A DNA stretch of 64,000 nt from Limnanthes douglasii subsp. nivea (GCA_036936605.1 JAUPFV010000001.1:152491187-152555186); one strand, 5' to 3'. Shown: positions 22,798 to 33,930, counted from the first letter of the stretch. Program-made: numbers and translations. The notes: generated from the letters alone by a model not told the origin.

Positions 22798-23130
22798 TGA
22801 AGAAGAAATCGAATAGCAAGAAAAGGGGAATCTTGGGTCTAGCGTTTGATGTGACTAGAGCAAGGAATGTAGAGAGAGAAAGTAGAAAGAGAAAGTATTA
22901 AAGAATGTCTACCTACCTAGGAATAAAGGGGTTCTCTTATATTGTGGGGAAAGTGGTCCCCATTTATGTCCCAAATAGTCCTTGTATATTTATTTGTTAG
23001 TCCCTTACATTTAACCTCTTTAACATGTTATCCTCTAATAAATAACAAATACGCTAATGGGTTTATTTCATTTATTCTTTTTTACAATTAATATTTTTGC
23101 CGATGGATCCGACGGATTATTTCCTTATCA
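22798..23130 (-). repeat. 3' LTR of the Tat-type element
   Basis: It ends in TG (22798) and CA (23130) on the plus strand and matches 32154-32489 throughout. In the element's direction its TATA region is damaged (TTATATTGTGG on the plus strand, versus an intact box in the other LTR). Confidence 0.9.
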
Positions 23131-23143
23131 GTAGCCCCCAGTC
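23131..23143 (-). other. Polypurine tract
   Basis: On the minus strand GACTGGGGGCTAC immediately precedes the 3' LTR (TGATAAGG...). It is the expected primer for plus-strand DNA synthesis and a form common in plant Ty3/gypsy elements. Confidence 0.75.
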
Positions 23144-23459
23144 TTCAAGAGCTTCGGGAATGAAGACTCGTGAGTAAATCGAGAAAACAGCCACTCTCAA
23201 AAACCACCTGGGACTCATGACTTCAAGGGCGTCTTGACTAAATGCCTAAGGGTCATGCCTCCTAGGGATTCGGAAAGGATTACCTCATGGTTACGCCCGA
23301 CCTATTCTAATAATCGAGACCAATCCGCTTCTTGTGTCTCAACACCTTGGGTAGGATTAATCTTGTCCCCAATGGTCCGACCTAGAGTGATGGGCTTATT
23401 AGGATCTAGCTGGTAGATCTGTCTTGGGCTTAACCGGGTCGTCAGGCCCGCGCGAAAAG

Positions 23460-23760
23460 TTATTCGCTTTTGTTCTTCGCATTAATGGACACGTGGAGAT
23501 CGCTTAAGGAACACGCAAGTTCTGACGTCGGTGCACGCCTATGAGGATAGCTTAATTATTACCTATTCCTTGCATAGCCGGTTTCGACTTACACGTGTCG
23601 TTCTTTTATTCGAAATGTGCCTGATTGCACACCTCTCTAGGAGACTCTTCGACTTCCCACGGCTTTTTTTCGTTTGGACTTCCCCAGGCGCGAAGCGGTT
23701 AAGGCACAAAGCTGCCTATAAATACCTCTTCCCTTATCATAACTTGCTCCCTCAGAGAAA
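23460..23760 (+). promoter_or_regulatory. Promoter-like region ahead of the antisense ORF
   Basis: The plus strand holds CACGTGG (23490-23496), TGACGTC (23523-23529) and ACACGTGT (core 23592-23597), all ACGT-core sites of the kind bound by plant bZIP and bHLH factors. They are followed by TATAAATA (23717-23724) and a leader rich in GAGAGA. The arrangement (ACGT elements 120-230 bp ahead of a TATA box, then about 480 bp to the ORF) fits a dedicated promoter on the strand opposite to gag-pol. Transcription has not been shown. Confidence 0.5.
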
Positions 23761-24202
23761 ATCTTAGAGAGAGAGATTCCCCCTAAGTCATTCTAGAGAG
23801 AGAAACCAGTGTTTAAGAAAAAGAAAAAACCGCAGCATACTCAAAAGCCTAAAGAGAAACCGAAGCCCGTATTTGGATTCATCGACTGGACTAGTATTAG
23901 CGACCGAGCCGACGAATACCGAGCCGTAGGATTGATTTAGGAATCCCAGCAAAAAAACCTTCACACTCATTCCTCTTCCCCACGATCCTGTTCAGTCAAC
24001 GCCCGTGCCCGCGGAATCCTTCATTGCGCCCGAGCCAACTGTCGTTCGAAACCCTGCTGCGTTCTTTATTCCTTCTAGCAGTTCTTCCCCACATTCTCCT
24101 GTCAATCTACCTAATTAACCGACACCATTGTCGGTAAACATAAATGGCAACTCAGTCTCTTCTCTTTTTCCCAAACGCATCGGTAAACCCAGATTCCTTA
24201 CG

Positions 24203-26069
24203 ATGGGTGACTTCAACGCATCTTCCTCACCAGCGTGCGGCATCTCACCCGAAAGTTTGCAACTAACCCCCACTAATGTCGGGTTTCGGACCGGTATTAA
24301 TACCGCTGCTACTCCTTTGGGCGTTGCGCAAAAGCTGCGGGAAAGTAGATCAAAACATAACCGCACCGGTAGCAGTTCTAGTTTCATAAAACCTTCCTCT
24401 CATAAAAACACGAAAGCGGTTGGTTTCCAAATTCCAGAGGAAGCTGAGCCTAAAGATACCAAGGTTGCACATACTAACGCTGTCAATGAGCCAGAGGCGA
24501 CCAACTTAGTCGGCTTGGGGGATGGTCCCGTAGAGGGAAACAAAGCTGAAAAGAGTGTCGTTGCTGCAAGCGAGGGTGCTGCCGCTCCACTTGAGGAGCC
24601 TCTTCCTCCGGAGGTAGACGTTGTGATAATAACCACTTACAACCGATCTCTGTGTTGGGATAATATTATCGCCCTATTTGAGGGCAAGTATATATATTTC
24701 ACTGCTGTGGAGCAGTCCGAGCTTCTAATTTGGTGGGGAATCCCGGAATGCGTAAAAGTACGATTTCCCGTTCCTGGGGAAACGCCACTACATGTCAAAT
24801 CTCAGGAGATCGTCGTCTTTACTGAGCTCTTCAATTGGGGTCTCAGATTTCCTCTGGATATCGAGATCGCTGGATAGTTCGAGGTCTTCGGTATCTGCCC
24901 CTCGCAGCTGACCCCCAATGCGTGGTACAGGCTTATGTCTTGTATCATGACTTCTCGGTTGTCAGGCCGTGTTATGCCAATGGAGGAGTACGTTGCTATG
25001 TCTGGGCTTTCCAAGTCGCCAAGAATACCTTTCTTCTACTCCTCTTTAGGGAACACTTGGAAGATTGTGAACGACTTTCTTGAGGGTGATAAGTCGTGGA
25101 AGCATCGGTTCGTCTTTATTAGTGGCTGTTGGGAGAATGGTCGTCCATATAGGCGGGTGCTGCGGACGTGGGTTCCTGATGGTAATAATTTTTTTAACCG
25201 ATCCATTGTTTAGTTTCCAAGGATTATATCTAAGGGTTGAAGAATGACTATTTTGAAAATGCCAAAATAACCTTCCAAATTTTGAAGGACTTCGCCCGAA
25301 GGAATTGGGGTCAGGCATTCCACCGGTGTTTTAAGAATACCAACCCTATAATGAGCAACCTTTGATGTTGCTCTAACGAACCACTTACCTTGGAACAATT
25401 GCGCCCGCCACCTAGTTTGGTGGATTTGGTTTCCAAAACGGATGCGCCCGACGCACATCTGTTTCTTCCCAAGCGTAACAAAGCACCTAACAAATGCTCA
25501 AAATCTGATGAAGGTGCGGAGCAGGAAAATGTAAAAAATGTTGAGGCTGATGTTGCTGGAAAAGAAGCAGCAGTTGTTGTCGAGGCTGAAAAGGTCAATT
25601 TCCCCGAGAAGGTGAAGGAGAAACGAAAGAAATCCGCAGCTGATGGCAACGAGGCCAAAAAACCGACACGTATGAAGAAGAAAACAGAGGTTGGATTTGC
25701 TGATAATGTTCCAACGCTTGTTGAGAACGCAACTATTCCGACGTTTTTTGAGCAATATGAGGAAGGATCTAAAGGTGGGGACTTTGTTGCTTCCACAACT
25801 GTATCGGCAGAGAATGCCACAGTGGTCGTGATTCTGAGCCGCAAAATGACATTTTTCCTGTGAAGTGTGAAAAGTGGATGGAGAAGGAAGCCGTCGATGC
25901 CAAAGCTTCTTACGTTTTAAGCCTGCATAACCGATTTCCCGAACTCTCTCTTGGTTCAATGTGGCTAGATGTTCCCGAGAGATATCACCCGACCTGACTA
26001 GTCTGTGAAGATGAAGATCAAGATGAATCGGATGCCTCAGAGTCCGATCCTGACAATGAAAATGTATAA
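24203..26069 (+). pseudogene. Antisense ORF (putative gypsy-type transposon protein)
   Basis: It runs opposite to pol. From the ATG at 24203 (an in-frame open stretch extends upstream to 24128) it reads a Ser/Pro-rich N-terminus, then a conserved core: VRFPVPGE, GLRFPLDIEIA, VFGICPSQLTPNAW, FYSSLGNTWKIVNDF, DKSWKHRFVFISG. From memory this matches the plant 'putative gypsy type transposon' family (Pfam Transposase_28); its function is not known. A Lys/Glu-rich region (25500-25700) and an acidic C-terminus (EDEDQDESDASESD) follow. It is broken by an in-frame TAG at 24875-24877, frameshifts near 25215-25240 and 25860, and two more stops. Confidence 0.75.
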
Positions 26070-26221
26070 ATTTTCTCCTTTTTTCATGTTATTATCCATT
26101 TTCCCGAGCTTTGATGTTTTTTTTTAAATATCTCCGTTTTGTAGCCGGTTGGGCGAATTAATCCTTCGTTTGTTTTGTAATCGTTCCGTCCCTGGATGAA
26201 TTTCATTAAGTTTTACATGTG

Positions 26222-26725
26222 ATGTCTTTGTAAATCAAAATTTGTTTGAAAGTTTCCTTTTAAATTCGGGAGAAATCATCGATCAGTTAAAAATCTAAAA
26301 ACCAATTAAGGTTCTGTAGATCAATATTCAATTGAAAATTTCCCTTTAGGGTTGGGAATAAAATTAGATCAATTAAAAACTGAAAAATCAATTAAGGTTC
26401 TGTAGATCAATATTCAATTGAAAATTTCCCTTTAGGGTCGGGAATAAATGTGGATCAGTTAAAAACTGAAAAACCAATTAAGGTTATGTAGATCAATATT
26501 CAATTGAAAATTTCCCTTTAGGGCCGGGAATAAAAGTGGATCAGTTAAAAACTAAAAAACCAATTAAGGTTCTGTAGATCAATATTCAATTGAAGATTTC
26601 CCTTTAGGGTCGGGAATAAACATGGATCACTTAAAAACTGAAAAACCAATTAAGGTTCTGTAGATCAATATTCAATTGAAAATTTACCTTTAGGGTGGGG
26701 AATAAACGTGGATTAGTTAAAATCG
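26222..26725 (+). repeat. 86-bp tandem array
   Basis: About six units with exact 86-bp spacing. The phase mark AAGGTT(C/A)TG recurs with its first G at 26310, 26396, 26482, 26568 and 26654, with a degenerate unit before and a partial one after. The array lies between the integrase stop and the end of the antisense ORF. Confidence 0.97.
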
Positions 26726-26934
26726 TCAAAAGTTGCGTCTACCAGCTCGTCAGCTGATGGACTTTCCTTTGTCGCTGTCTTCCAAATTTTTGAAGGAAAA
26801 ATGAGTAGATTAAAAAGATCGGTTGTCATGGATGCTTCATTAAAACCTCCTCGCGCCACCAAGGTAGGAAAGAGTGCGTCATCGACCAAGATTTTTTACA
26901 TAAGTGAGAATATTTACAAGGAAATTAGAAGAAA

Positions 26935-28144
26935 TTAATCCAAATACATCTTCAGGTGTTCAATATTCCAGGGGAGCTTTAGCAAACGCCCGTGCTTGTC
27001 TTGTAATCGATACGTCCCGCTCTTGAATTTTTCCACTACCTGATACGGCCCCTCCCAATTTGGGGCAAGTTTACCAAGGCTTTTGTCCTTAGTGTGCAGG
27101 AAAAATCTTCTCAAAACTTTGTCTCCGACTTTGAACTCTCGTCGGCGCACTTTCGACACATATCGGCTCCTCATTAAGGTCTGATAATGTAGTGAATTCA
27201 ATTGGGCTCGGCTCCCCTATTCTTCTACTAAATCAAGAGCCAATCGTCTGTCATCCCCATTTTTGTTTTCATCATAGCTTCCGACCCTGAGTGATGGGAA
27301 AATTGATTCCGTAGGGATTAGCGCATCCATCCCATAGACTAAAGCATAGGGTGATTCTTGAGTCGTCGTTCGGGAGTGGTGCGGTAGGCCCATAGAACTT
27401 CCTGTAGAAAATCTGGCCACTTTCTCGCCTTTCCTTCCAAGTTTTTCTTGAGTCCGTCTATGATAGTCCGTTTTGTGACCTCAACTTGCCCGTTCTCCTG
27501 TGGGTGGAAAGGAGCTGAAAAACATTGCCTGATCCTATGGGTCGAACAAAAATATTTCATCTCGTTGCTATTAAACTGTGGTCCGTTGTCCATTGTGAGT
27601 CTTTGGGGACCCCATATCTACAGCTGATGTTCAACCAAATGAACTTAATGATATCTTTAGTCTTTGTTCCCGACAGTGGCTCAGCTTTTACCCATTTAGA
27701 GAAGTAATTCACTGCCACCACAATCATTTGCCTTGCACCTGACGCCATGGGTAACGGTCCTACTAGGTCGATTCCCCATCGATCAAAAGGAAGACCTTCC
27801 GATATTGATTCCAACGAGGCTGCGGGCCTATGGATTGCGTTTGCAAACTTTTGGCAAATGTCACACGTTTTTACTATGTCTTTCGCGCCAGCGGTTATCG
27901 TTGGCCAATAGAAACCCATAAGGAAAACTCTCCTTATTAACGCTTTATAACCGCAATGAGCATCCCCCTCATCATCATGTAATTTGGACACGTTTATCTG
28001 TGATTCATTCGTCCTCAAACATCTCAGCAGAGCCCTGCTAAAAGATTTATTGTACAACACCTCTCCCACGATAACGTATCCCCGTGCTTTGTTTCGCACA
28101 TTCCTAGCCGATGCACTACTTTCCGGTAATGATCCTTCTGCCAA
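26935..28144 (-). pseudogene. Integrase
   Basis: N-terminal zinc-binding region with LHDDEGDAH and CDICQK (HHCC). Catalytic core with WGIDLVGPLP (Asp), DNGPQF (Asp) and HPQENGQVE (Glu), the D,D-35-E pattern that joins cDNA ends to target DNA. C-terminal GDKVLRRF...LGKLAPNWEGPY...PWNIEHLKMYLD. The core is split over three frames (28144-27557, 27593-27339, 27420-27217), so at least two frameshifts inactivate it. The C-terminal part (27201-26935) is clean. There is no chromodomain, which fits the Tat group and not the chromoviruses. Confidence 0.9.
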
Positions 28145-28252
28145 AAAACTTATAATGTCGCTCCTCCAGTCTGACAGGGCTACAGAAGATATCTGGCAGG
28201 CGATCTCTGGTCGATTGCCAAGTTCTGTCCTTTTGACAATCGAAAGATTTTC

Positions 28253-28810
28253 TTAAATTATTACCCAAGGGTAATTGCTTGAGTAGAATTCTGATGCAAG
28301 GGAATCCGCGATCCCGTTTTCGGCCCTGGGGACATGCTCATACGTTACTTTAGTAAACGATGCAGCTAACGCATACAACGCCGCTAGGTATTGAACCGGG
28401 TGCTCTTTCTTTGCTTCCGATGCTCTCGAGGTTTGGTTTATCAGTAGCTGAGAATCACTAATGAGGCGTATATGTCTGGCTTCATACACCCGTGCTAGCC
28501 TCAAACCAGCTAAAGCAGCCTCGTACTCAGCCTCATTGTTTGAGGTGGCAAAACCAAATCGAATTGTTTGGTGCATCATTATGCCTGTATGGGTGGTTAT
28601 CTGTACGTCCGCTCCGCAACCGCTGACGTTCGATCCTCCATCAGTTCTGATAATCCATTCGTCTTGCTTATCACCCATGGGTGATTCCACTTCTTCTGGT
28701 CGGCTAGAATGAAATTCGACCAAAAAATCAGTAAAGACCTGGCCTTTAATGGCCGTTCTTGGCTCAAAATCGATATCAAAATCGCTTAGTTTGACTGACC
28801 ATTTGGACAT
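28253..28810 (-). pseudogene. Archaeal-type RNase H domain (aRNH)
   Basis: It shows the four acidic positions of an RNase H: TDGGSN, NNEAEYEAAL, SDSQLL and ENGIADSLA. The NNEAEYEA block is typical of the second, archaeal-like RNase H found in Tat elements in addition to the usual one. It would remove RNA from RNA-DNA hybrids during reverse transcription. About 185 codons stay open, ending at a stop near 28253 ahead of the integrase frame, so the polyprotein is interrupted here. Confidence 0.88.
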
Positions 28811-28831
28811 TCATCCCAACATGTCCGGGCG

Positions 28832-29206
28832 CTATAGTACATATTTAAGTGAAAACGATGTTCGGACGATAATCGAGTGAGCCTGGAAATATGGTCGCAT
28901 TTTTCGTGTCGCGGTTACCAAAGCCAATGCCATCTTTTCCAGCTTTAGGTATCTTGTTTCCGCATCTAATAAGATTTTGCTGACAAAATATACCGCTTTC
29001 GGGATTACTCCCGACTCGCTGACCAATGTTGCACTCATTGCAAAATCAGAAACCGCCACGTAGAGAAAAAGAATTTCCCCCTTCAAAGGCTTTGTTAAGA
29101 GATTAGGGGATGCCAAGTAATTTTTTATTCCTACGAAAGCCTCATCACAAGCTGGCGTCCAAACGAAAGATTTAGCATTTCTCAGAACCTGAAAAAGGGA
29201 GCACAC
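28832..29206 (-). pseudogene. RT connection and first RNase H domain
   Basis: It contains FVWTPACDEAFVGIKNYL, then LFLYVAVSDFAMSATLV, with the D-type RNase H start, and YFVSKILLDAETRYLKLEKMALALV, with the catalytic Glu region. This is the ordinary retroviral-type RNase H directly after RT. It overlaps the RT frame by about 25 bases in another phase, so a frameshift lies near 29190. A second frame change separates it from the aRNH. Confidence 0.85.
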
Positions 29207-30130
29207 TTGTCAGATGAGCGAGATATAAACCGGTTCAGAGCTACCAGACGTCCGGTTAATATCTGAATTTCCTTGATATTCCTTGGAGGGGCCATGCTTG
29301 CCAGAGCCTGCAGCTGGATTGGGTCTGCCTCGATTCCTCTCTCGTTAACTAGGAATCCTAAAAACTTTCCTGACCGTACTCCAAAAGAACATTTCTCTAG
29401 GTTCAACTTAAGGTTTATGTCTCTCAAACTGTCGTCCGTTTCTCTCAAATCAGCAAAGTGGTCATCATCGGTCTCGCTTTTTACGAGCATGTCGTCGATG
29501 TAGACTTCTATGTTCCTCTTGATCTGTTTCTCGAACGCCTTGTTTACCAGCCTCTGATAGGTTGCTCCTGCGTTTTTTAATCCGAATGGCATAACCTTGT
29601 AACAATATAACCCTCGCCCGGTGATGAAAGTTGTACTTTCTTGGTCAGCCGGGTTCAACTTAATCTGGTTATATCCCGCATACGCATCCATAAAAGAGAG
29701 TAGTTTATTCCCCAACATTGAATCGACCAATTGGTCGGTTCTTAGCATCGGGCAAGGGTCCTTGGGGAATTCTATGTTGAGGTCAGTGAAATCTACACAC
29801 ATCCTCCACTTGCCATTTTTCGTTTTGACCAAGACGAGATCGGATGTCCATAGTGGGTACCTTGACTCTTTGATATACCCGACGCTAAGAATTCGTTCAA
29901 CTTCTTGTAGAATGATTTCCAAAGTTCCAGTGTCAACGAGTATGCGGCGGACTTCCTCTCGAGCAATGGAAGCTCCAATTACGACTGTGTCTTCATGGGG
30001 GCCGATTATGTCCCTCATGTCATCGTCGTCGAAATACAAAATTGGTGATGGGTTTCCTCACATATGGGGAGACATCTGAGCCTCCAACTGAGTCGTCAGA
30101 TTCACAATATGTCGCTTCCGAGAAGAATAG
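29182..30130 (-). pseudogene. Protease active site fused to reverse transcriptase
   Basis: The open frame (30039-29182) reads DDDDMRDIIGPHEDTVVIGASI, then the protease site ILVDTG, and within about 15 residues the RT N-terminus (VGYIKESRYPLWTSDLVLVK). RT motifs follow: WRMCVDFTDLN, FMDAYAGYNQI, MPFGLKNAGATYQRLV and the catalytic YIDDMLVK, all intact. In related elements some 200 residues lie between DTG and this point, so an in-frame deletion removed most of the protease and the connector. The RT could fold, but protease processing would be lost. Confidence 0.88.
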
Positions 30131-30429
30131 GTGATCCCAGCCATAGATTCACCTCCAAAGATTGTCAAAGATTCAAATTATTGACAGAGACTGCTTACCT
30201 TTTTTCTGCCTTCTACAACTTCTTTTATGACCCCGATAATATTTTGACAGACATCAGGATCGAGATATTCGATAGATACATCAAAAAGATATGTTACTTT
30301 GGTAATTGTCATTGTTGTCTCCGGTTTTTGTACCGCCACTATTTCTTTCGAACCCGCACCTTGTTTGCCTTCTTCTTTACATACTCAAGTAGTTTCCCAT
30401 TTTCTTATCAGGATCTGTATTTCCTTTTT

Positions 30430-32080
30430 TAGAGAAATACAGTCCTTGGTATCGTGCCCCACATCCTCATGGTATCTGCAGTATCGATTATTCCTACTTT
30501 CCCCAGGGTGGCGGGATAGGAAATGGCATTCGGTAAATTCCGCTCTTTTTTCGTAGGTAGTAGATACGCATTCAATTTAATCAGCAAAGTAGGCAGGTCA
30601 GATCCACTTGTTGGAAATGGGGCGCGTGGCCACCTGATTGTTCTGTTTAGCCCTTTGAAGTTGAGGTGTCGGAGCGTTGGTAGGGGTGGATTGAGCTGCT
30701 GGTGGTATCGTGCTAATTGGTTGAGCCTGCGGGACATAGCAAGATTGAGAGTCCTGCTTTGTGACAACCGATGCATGTGCGCTCTGCTAGATCTGTGCTG
30801 CTAGCTCAGAAGCCTCAGTTTCCTCAATTAATATCTGATTTTCCACTTGAGCTAAGAGGGCGGAAAAGGTAAAAGAATTCTTTTTGGTGACCGCTTGTTT
30901 CATCGGTTCTATGAGCAGCCCTAAACAGTATCCTGTCAAAGCTACATTGTCCTCGAAGTGGTCAAGGCCGGTCTTTGCATCAATAAAACGTCTGGTATAA
31001 TCCCTAAGGCTTTCTCCCAGCCTTTGTTTACAGTTGACGATTGTATATCCATTAGCTCGGAAGCTCTTGCTTCCCACGAATTATTGTCGGAAAATCATCC
31101 AAAACATCCCGAAATATTTTTATGCAACCTTGCGATAGCCGGTTATACCACTTAGATGCCCGATCTTTGAAGGTCACTGAAAAATCTCGGCACAATAACT
31201 TATCGTCGTTATCAAAACTTAACATGAAATTCTTGAAAGCCTCCAGATGGTTGTCCGGATCCTTTTTGCCATCATACTTTTCTAGTTTGGATATGTCAAA
31301 TCTCTTCGGGAGATGTCCTGACAGTATCTCGTCTGACAATGGCGATGCTCTCCAATTTAGGCCAAACCCGAAAGTGTCGTCGCCGAGTCCCTCGGTAGGA
31401 ATTCTGTATAATCCTGCGTTGCTCGGGTTGATGAACTGACTGCTAACCCTGTACCCATGTGTTTGGCTAACCGATGGTTGCCATTGGACTTGGGGCAGAA
31501 CTACCCGTTCCTTTCTACTTGCTGTCAGTATTTCTTCTTTTTTCGTGAGAATTTCGCGTTATTTTTTCGGTGCTGTCTTTCTTGATATTTGGTGAGTCCG
31601 AACGCCTTGCCCTATAACGTCGGAATTTGCTTTTTCTTGTGATCTTAATTCGTCTTACCCTGCGTCTGTATTCTCTACCCAAGGAGTCGTCCGAAGAGAA
31701 ATCAATGGAACTGTCTCGATTATCTTCCGAATACCGTTTTGCCCTTCCTTCCAGTTCCAGATCCTGCTGGGATTCCCGATAATCGTGACCACGGCGAGCA
31801 TCATTGTTACGACCCTCCCCCGATGAGTCTTCTCCGCGGTCATTGATCATTGGTTCTTTACCTTTTCCATCAAGGGTCCTTTTTTGTTTAGGGTTCTCTC
31901 CTTCTCAGCGTTTAGTTTTGCGATATCCTCCATCAATTGTCTTCTTGTCATGATAAGAGTCGATCGCTTGTCCCGACCAAGGGCATAGTGATCATGATCG
32001 GGAACTCTTTCACCCTCAGATTACGAAACAGTTTAGGCGGTAACTCTCCCGACCCCTTCCATAGTCACCTCATCGTTCAT
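30430..32080 (-). pseudogene. gag
   Basis: The first ATG after the primer-binding site is at 32080-32078, but that frame stops after 15 codons. The N-terminal block TRRQLMEDIAKLNAEKE (near 31950-31900) and a very basic Arg/Ser region (31850-31515) follow in other frames. The capsid region is at 31339-31052 (LEKYDGKKDPDNHLEAFKNF, then DRASKWYNRLSQG) and 31077-30787 (LRDYTRRFIDAKTGL). Near 30490-30440 a nucleocapsid-like CxxH..GHDTKDC pattern is visible out of frame. Several frameshifts break it. gag would form the particle that packages the RNA. Confidence 0.82.
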
Positions 32081-32133
32081 TATTGAATTAAAATTGTGAT
32101 TTCGAGGAAAAAGATGCCCTTCAGGTATCACGT

Positions 32134-32153
32134 GTTCCCATAGACGGCGCCAA
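32134..32153 (-). other. Primer-binding site
   Basis: On the minus strand TTGGCGCCGTCTATGGGAAC directly follows the 5' LTR. The TGGCGCCGTCT(G/A)TGGGAA form is that of Tat- and Ogre-like elements and, from memory, complements the 3' end of a tRNA-Arg. Confidence 0.75.
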
Positions 32154-32489
32154 TGATGAGTAAAAAAATAACAAGAAAGGGAAAATATTGGTTATAGCGT
32201 TTGATGTGACTAGAGCAAGGAATGTAGAAAGAGAAAGTAGAAAGAGAAAGTATTAAAGAATATCCACCTACCCAGGAATAAAGGGGCTCCTTTATATAGT
32301 GAAGAAAGTGGTCCTCATTTATGTCACAAATAGTCCTTGTATATTTATTTGTTAGTCTCTTACATTTAACCTCTTTAACATGTTATCCTCTAATAAATAA
32401 CAAATACACTAATTGGTTTATTTCATTTATTCCTTTTTACGATTAATATGTTTGCCGATAGATCCAACGGATTATTTCCTTATCGATCA
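32154..32489 (-). repeat. 5' LTR of the Tat-type element
   Basis: On the minus strand it runs from TGATCGATAAGG to ACTCATCA. It holds a good TATA box (CTATATAAAGG on the minus strand, near 32300-32290) and A-rich sequence suited to polyadenylation. It matches 22798-23130. Confidence 0.9.
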
Positions 32490-32664
32490 CTACTCTTGAA
32501 ATGTATGTATGGTTATTTATATTAATAAAAAAATTATTTTAAAAAATAATATAAATCTATATATTACAAATTAGTTAACTATTTATTTTATTTTATTTTT
32601 ATTTCACACATTTATACTTTTCAAATAATTTGGTTAATTGTATATTATTTTATAAATAAATATA

Positions 32665-32914
32665 CTCTCTCCCCCACAATAATCTAGTTCTAGATAATAA
32701 GAAGGATATTGAAAAAATATAATGAGTAGTTTTTTTATTATATAAAATTGAAAGCAAAACGGTTTATGGTCAATAATAATAAAAATAGTTTCGACAAATT
32801 AAAACAACTCAGCTTTAATTTTATTAATTTAATAAAATAGCATTTAATGTTGTTTTCATTGCGGAGAATGGTAGTTAATATGAAATTTTAAATATTTTGT
32901 AAAGTGGGGGGAAG
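32665..32914. mobile_element. Stowaway-like MITE
   Basis: About 250 bp of AT-rich non-coding DNA bounded by TA dinucleotides. The left end reads CTCTCTCCCCCACAATAA. The right end read in reverse complement is CTTCCCCCCACTTTACAAA. Both resemble the CTCCCTCCGTCCCA(C/A)AATAA termini of Stowaway (Tc1/mariner-type) MITEs but are diverged from each other. No protein is encoded; such elements move with a transposase made elsewhere. Confidence 0.5.
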
Positions 32915-32919
32915 TAACT

Positions 32920-33345
32920 AATTTGAATATTTTACCTAAGCTTAACGTTAAATAGAAAAGAAAAAACTACCTAAAAGAGTGACGTTATTTTAATATTTGG
33001 TTATCCGTAGTTCAATATTCCTTATCCGTAGCTCAAGATTCTTTATCTATCACGAATTGTGAATTTTTACACCGCACTTTTTTTTATTGAAAAAATAAAT
33101 ATTTTTAGCCTTGAGTTAGAATTCTTTTATAATCTATTAAGATTTTGAGTTTGCTTTTGTTTTATGTTTTTCTTTATCTTATTAGTATAACTGTAGCTGT
33201 AGTAAGATTCACTAGAATCGATAATACATACCGAATTACTGTTTAGATCCAAATACTTATGAAAATATTACAATTCTCGCGAGGCTAATTTTAATTAGCC
33301 AATCAAGTCCTTCTCATACATAAAAGATATAAATAAAAAGCAAAC
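32920..33345. other. AT-rich stretch without recognised genes
   Basis: Short direct repeats of TTATCCGTAG(T/C)TCAA occur at about 33000-33040. Nothing else was recognised. Confidence 0.5.
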
Positions 33346-33346
33346 T

Positions 33347-33481
33347 CTATCCTTGTCTTATCCATTGGAGATCGGGTTTAGATTCTATTTCTTCCTGCAT
33401 TAAAGGAGGAACTGACCATTCCATCAAAAATTCATTGCAGCCCATTAACTCTAGGAATGGGTCTGTGTAGTACTTCCACTT
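33347..33481 (-). pseudogene. Unrecognised C-terminal coding remnant
   Basis: A short minus-strand frame reads YYTDPFLELMGCNEFLMEW, then SVPPLMQEEIESKPDLQW and a stop. The even use of Leu, Glu, Met, Pro and Trp looks like real protein sequence, unlike the Lys/Ile/Asn-rich chance frames around it. It is not part of any retroelement I recognise. It opens after a TGA at about 33482-33484, so at most one last exon survives. I cannot assign a family. Confidence 0.25.
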
Positions 33482-33930
33482 TCATTTTCCCAAAACCTAT
33501 ATATATATATTTATATTCCTTTTTTTATTACTTTCATATATTCCAAATTCTAATGATTTGATAAATTTTGATAATGAATTGTGTACTGAATACTTTTATT
33601 ATATTTAAATATTATCCCATAATATGGTTTTGTATTTTTTTTATGTTTTGGGTCGGTAATAAACTAGTTTTTTTGTTTTGTATTTTCTTTTTATGTTTTG
33701 TGTTGGTAATAAATTATTTTTTTTGTAAAAAAGTTAGAAATTTTAAATTTTAAAAAACAAACAAAATAATAATAATTTAAAAAAAAAAATTGATTTTTTA
33801 ATCTACAAGAAAACAGTTTTCATAATTTCATTTCAGCAATAGTTTTATCTTCTCCGTCAATCCTTCTCTTAAAGAATGTAAATTGCTTGCTACACATTGT
33901 CTTTGTTCAAGATTTCTGAGTCTCTTAATA

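Larger units (their letters stand above)
22798..32489 (-). mobile_element. Tat-type Ty3/gypsy LTR retrotransposon
   Basis: A 9.7-kb element on the minus strand. In its own direction: 5' LTR (32489-32154), primer-binding site (32153-32134), gag (32080-30430), protease fused to RT (30130-29182), RNase H (29206-28832), archaeal-type RNase H (28810-28253), integrase (28144-26935), 86-bp tandem array (26725-26222), an antisense ORF on the plus strand (24203-26069), polypurine tract (about 23143-23131) and 3' LTR (23130-22798). The dual RNase H and the antisense ORF place it in the Tat group. The LTRs differ at about 20 of 285 aligned bases, so the insertion is not recent. No 5-bp target duplication could be confirmed. 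gag, pol and the antisense ORF all carry lesions. Confidence 0.92.

Noticed and set aside
25311..25959. Two minus-strand frames of 150-180 codons
   Set aside because: They are the shadow of the Lys/Glu-rich part of the antisense ORF (low-complexity Ser/Phe-rich translation).
22793..32494. 5-bp target duplication of the Tat-type element
   Set aside because: CTCAA on the left and CTACT on the right do not match, and shifting the borders by a few bases did not help. The duplication is either mutated or lost by recombination.
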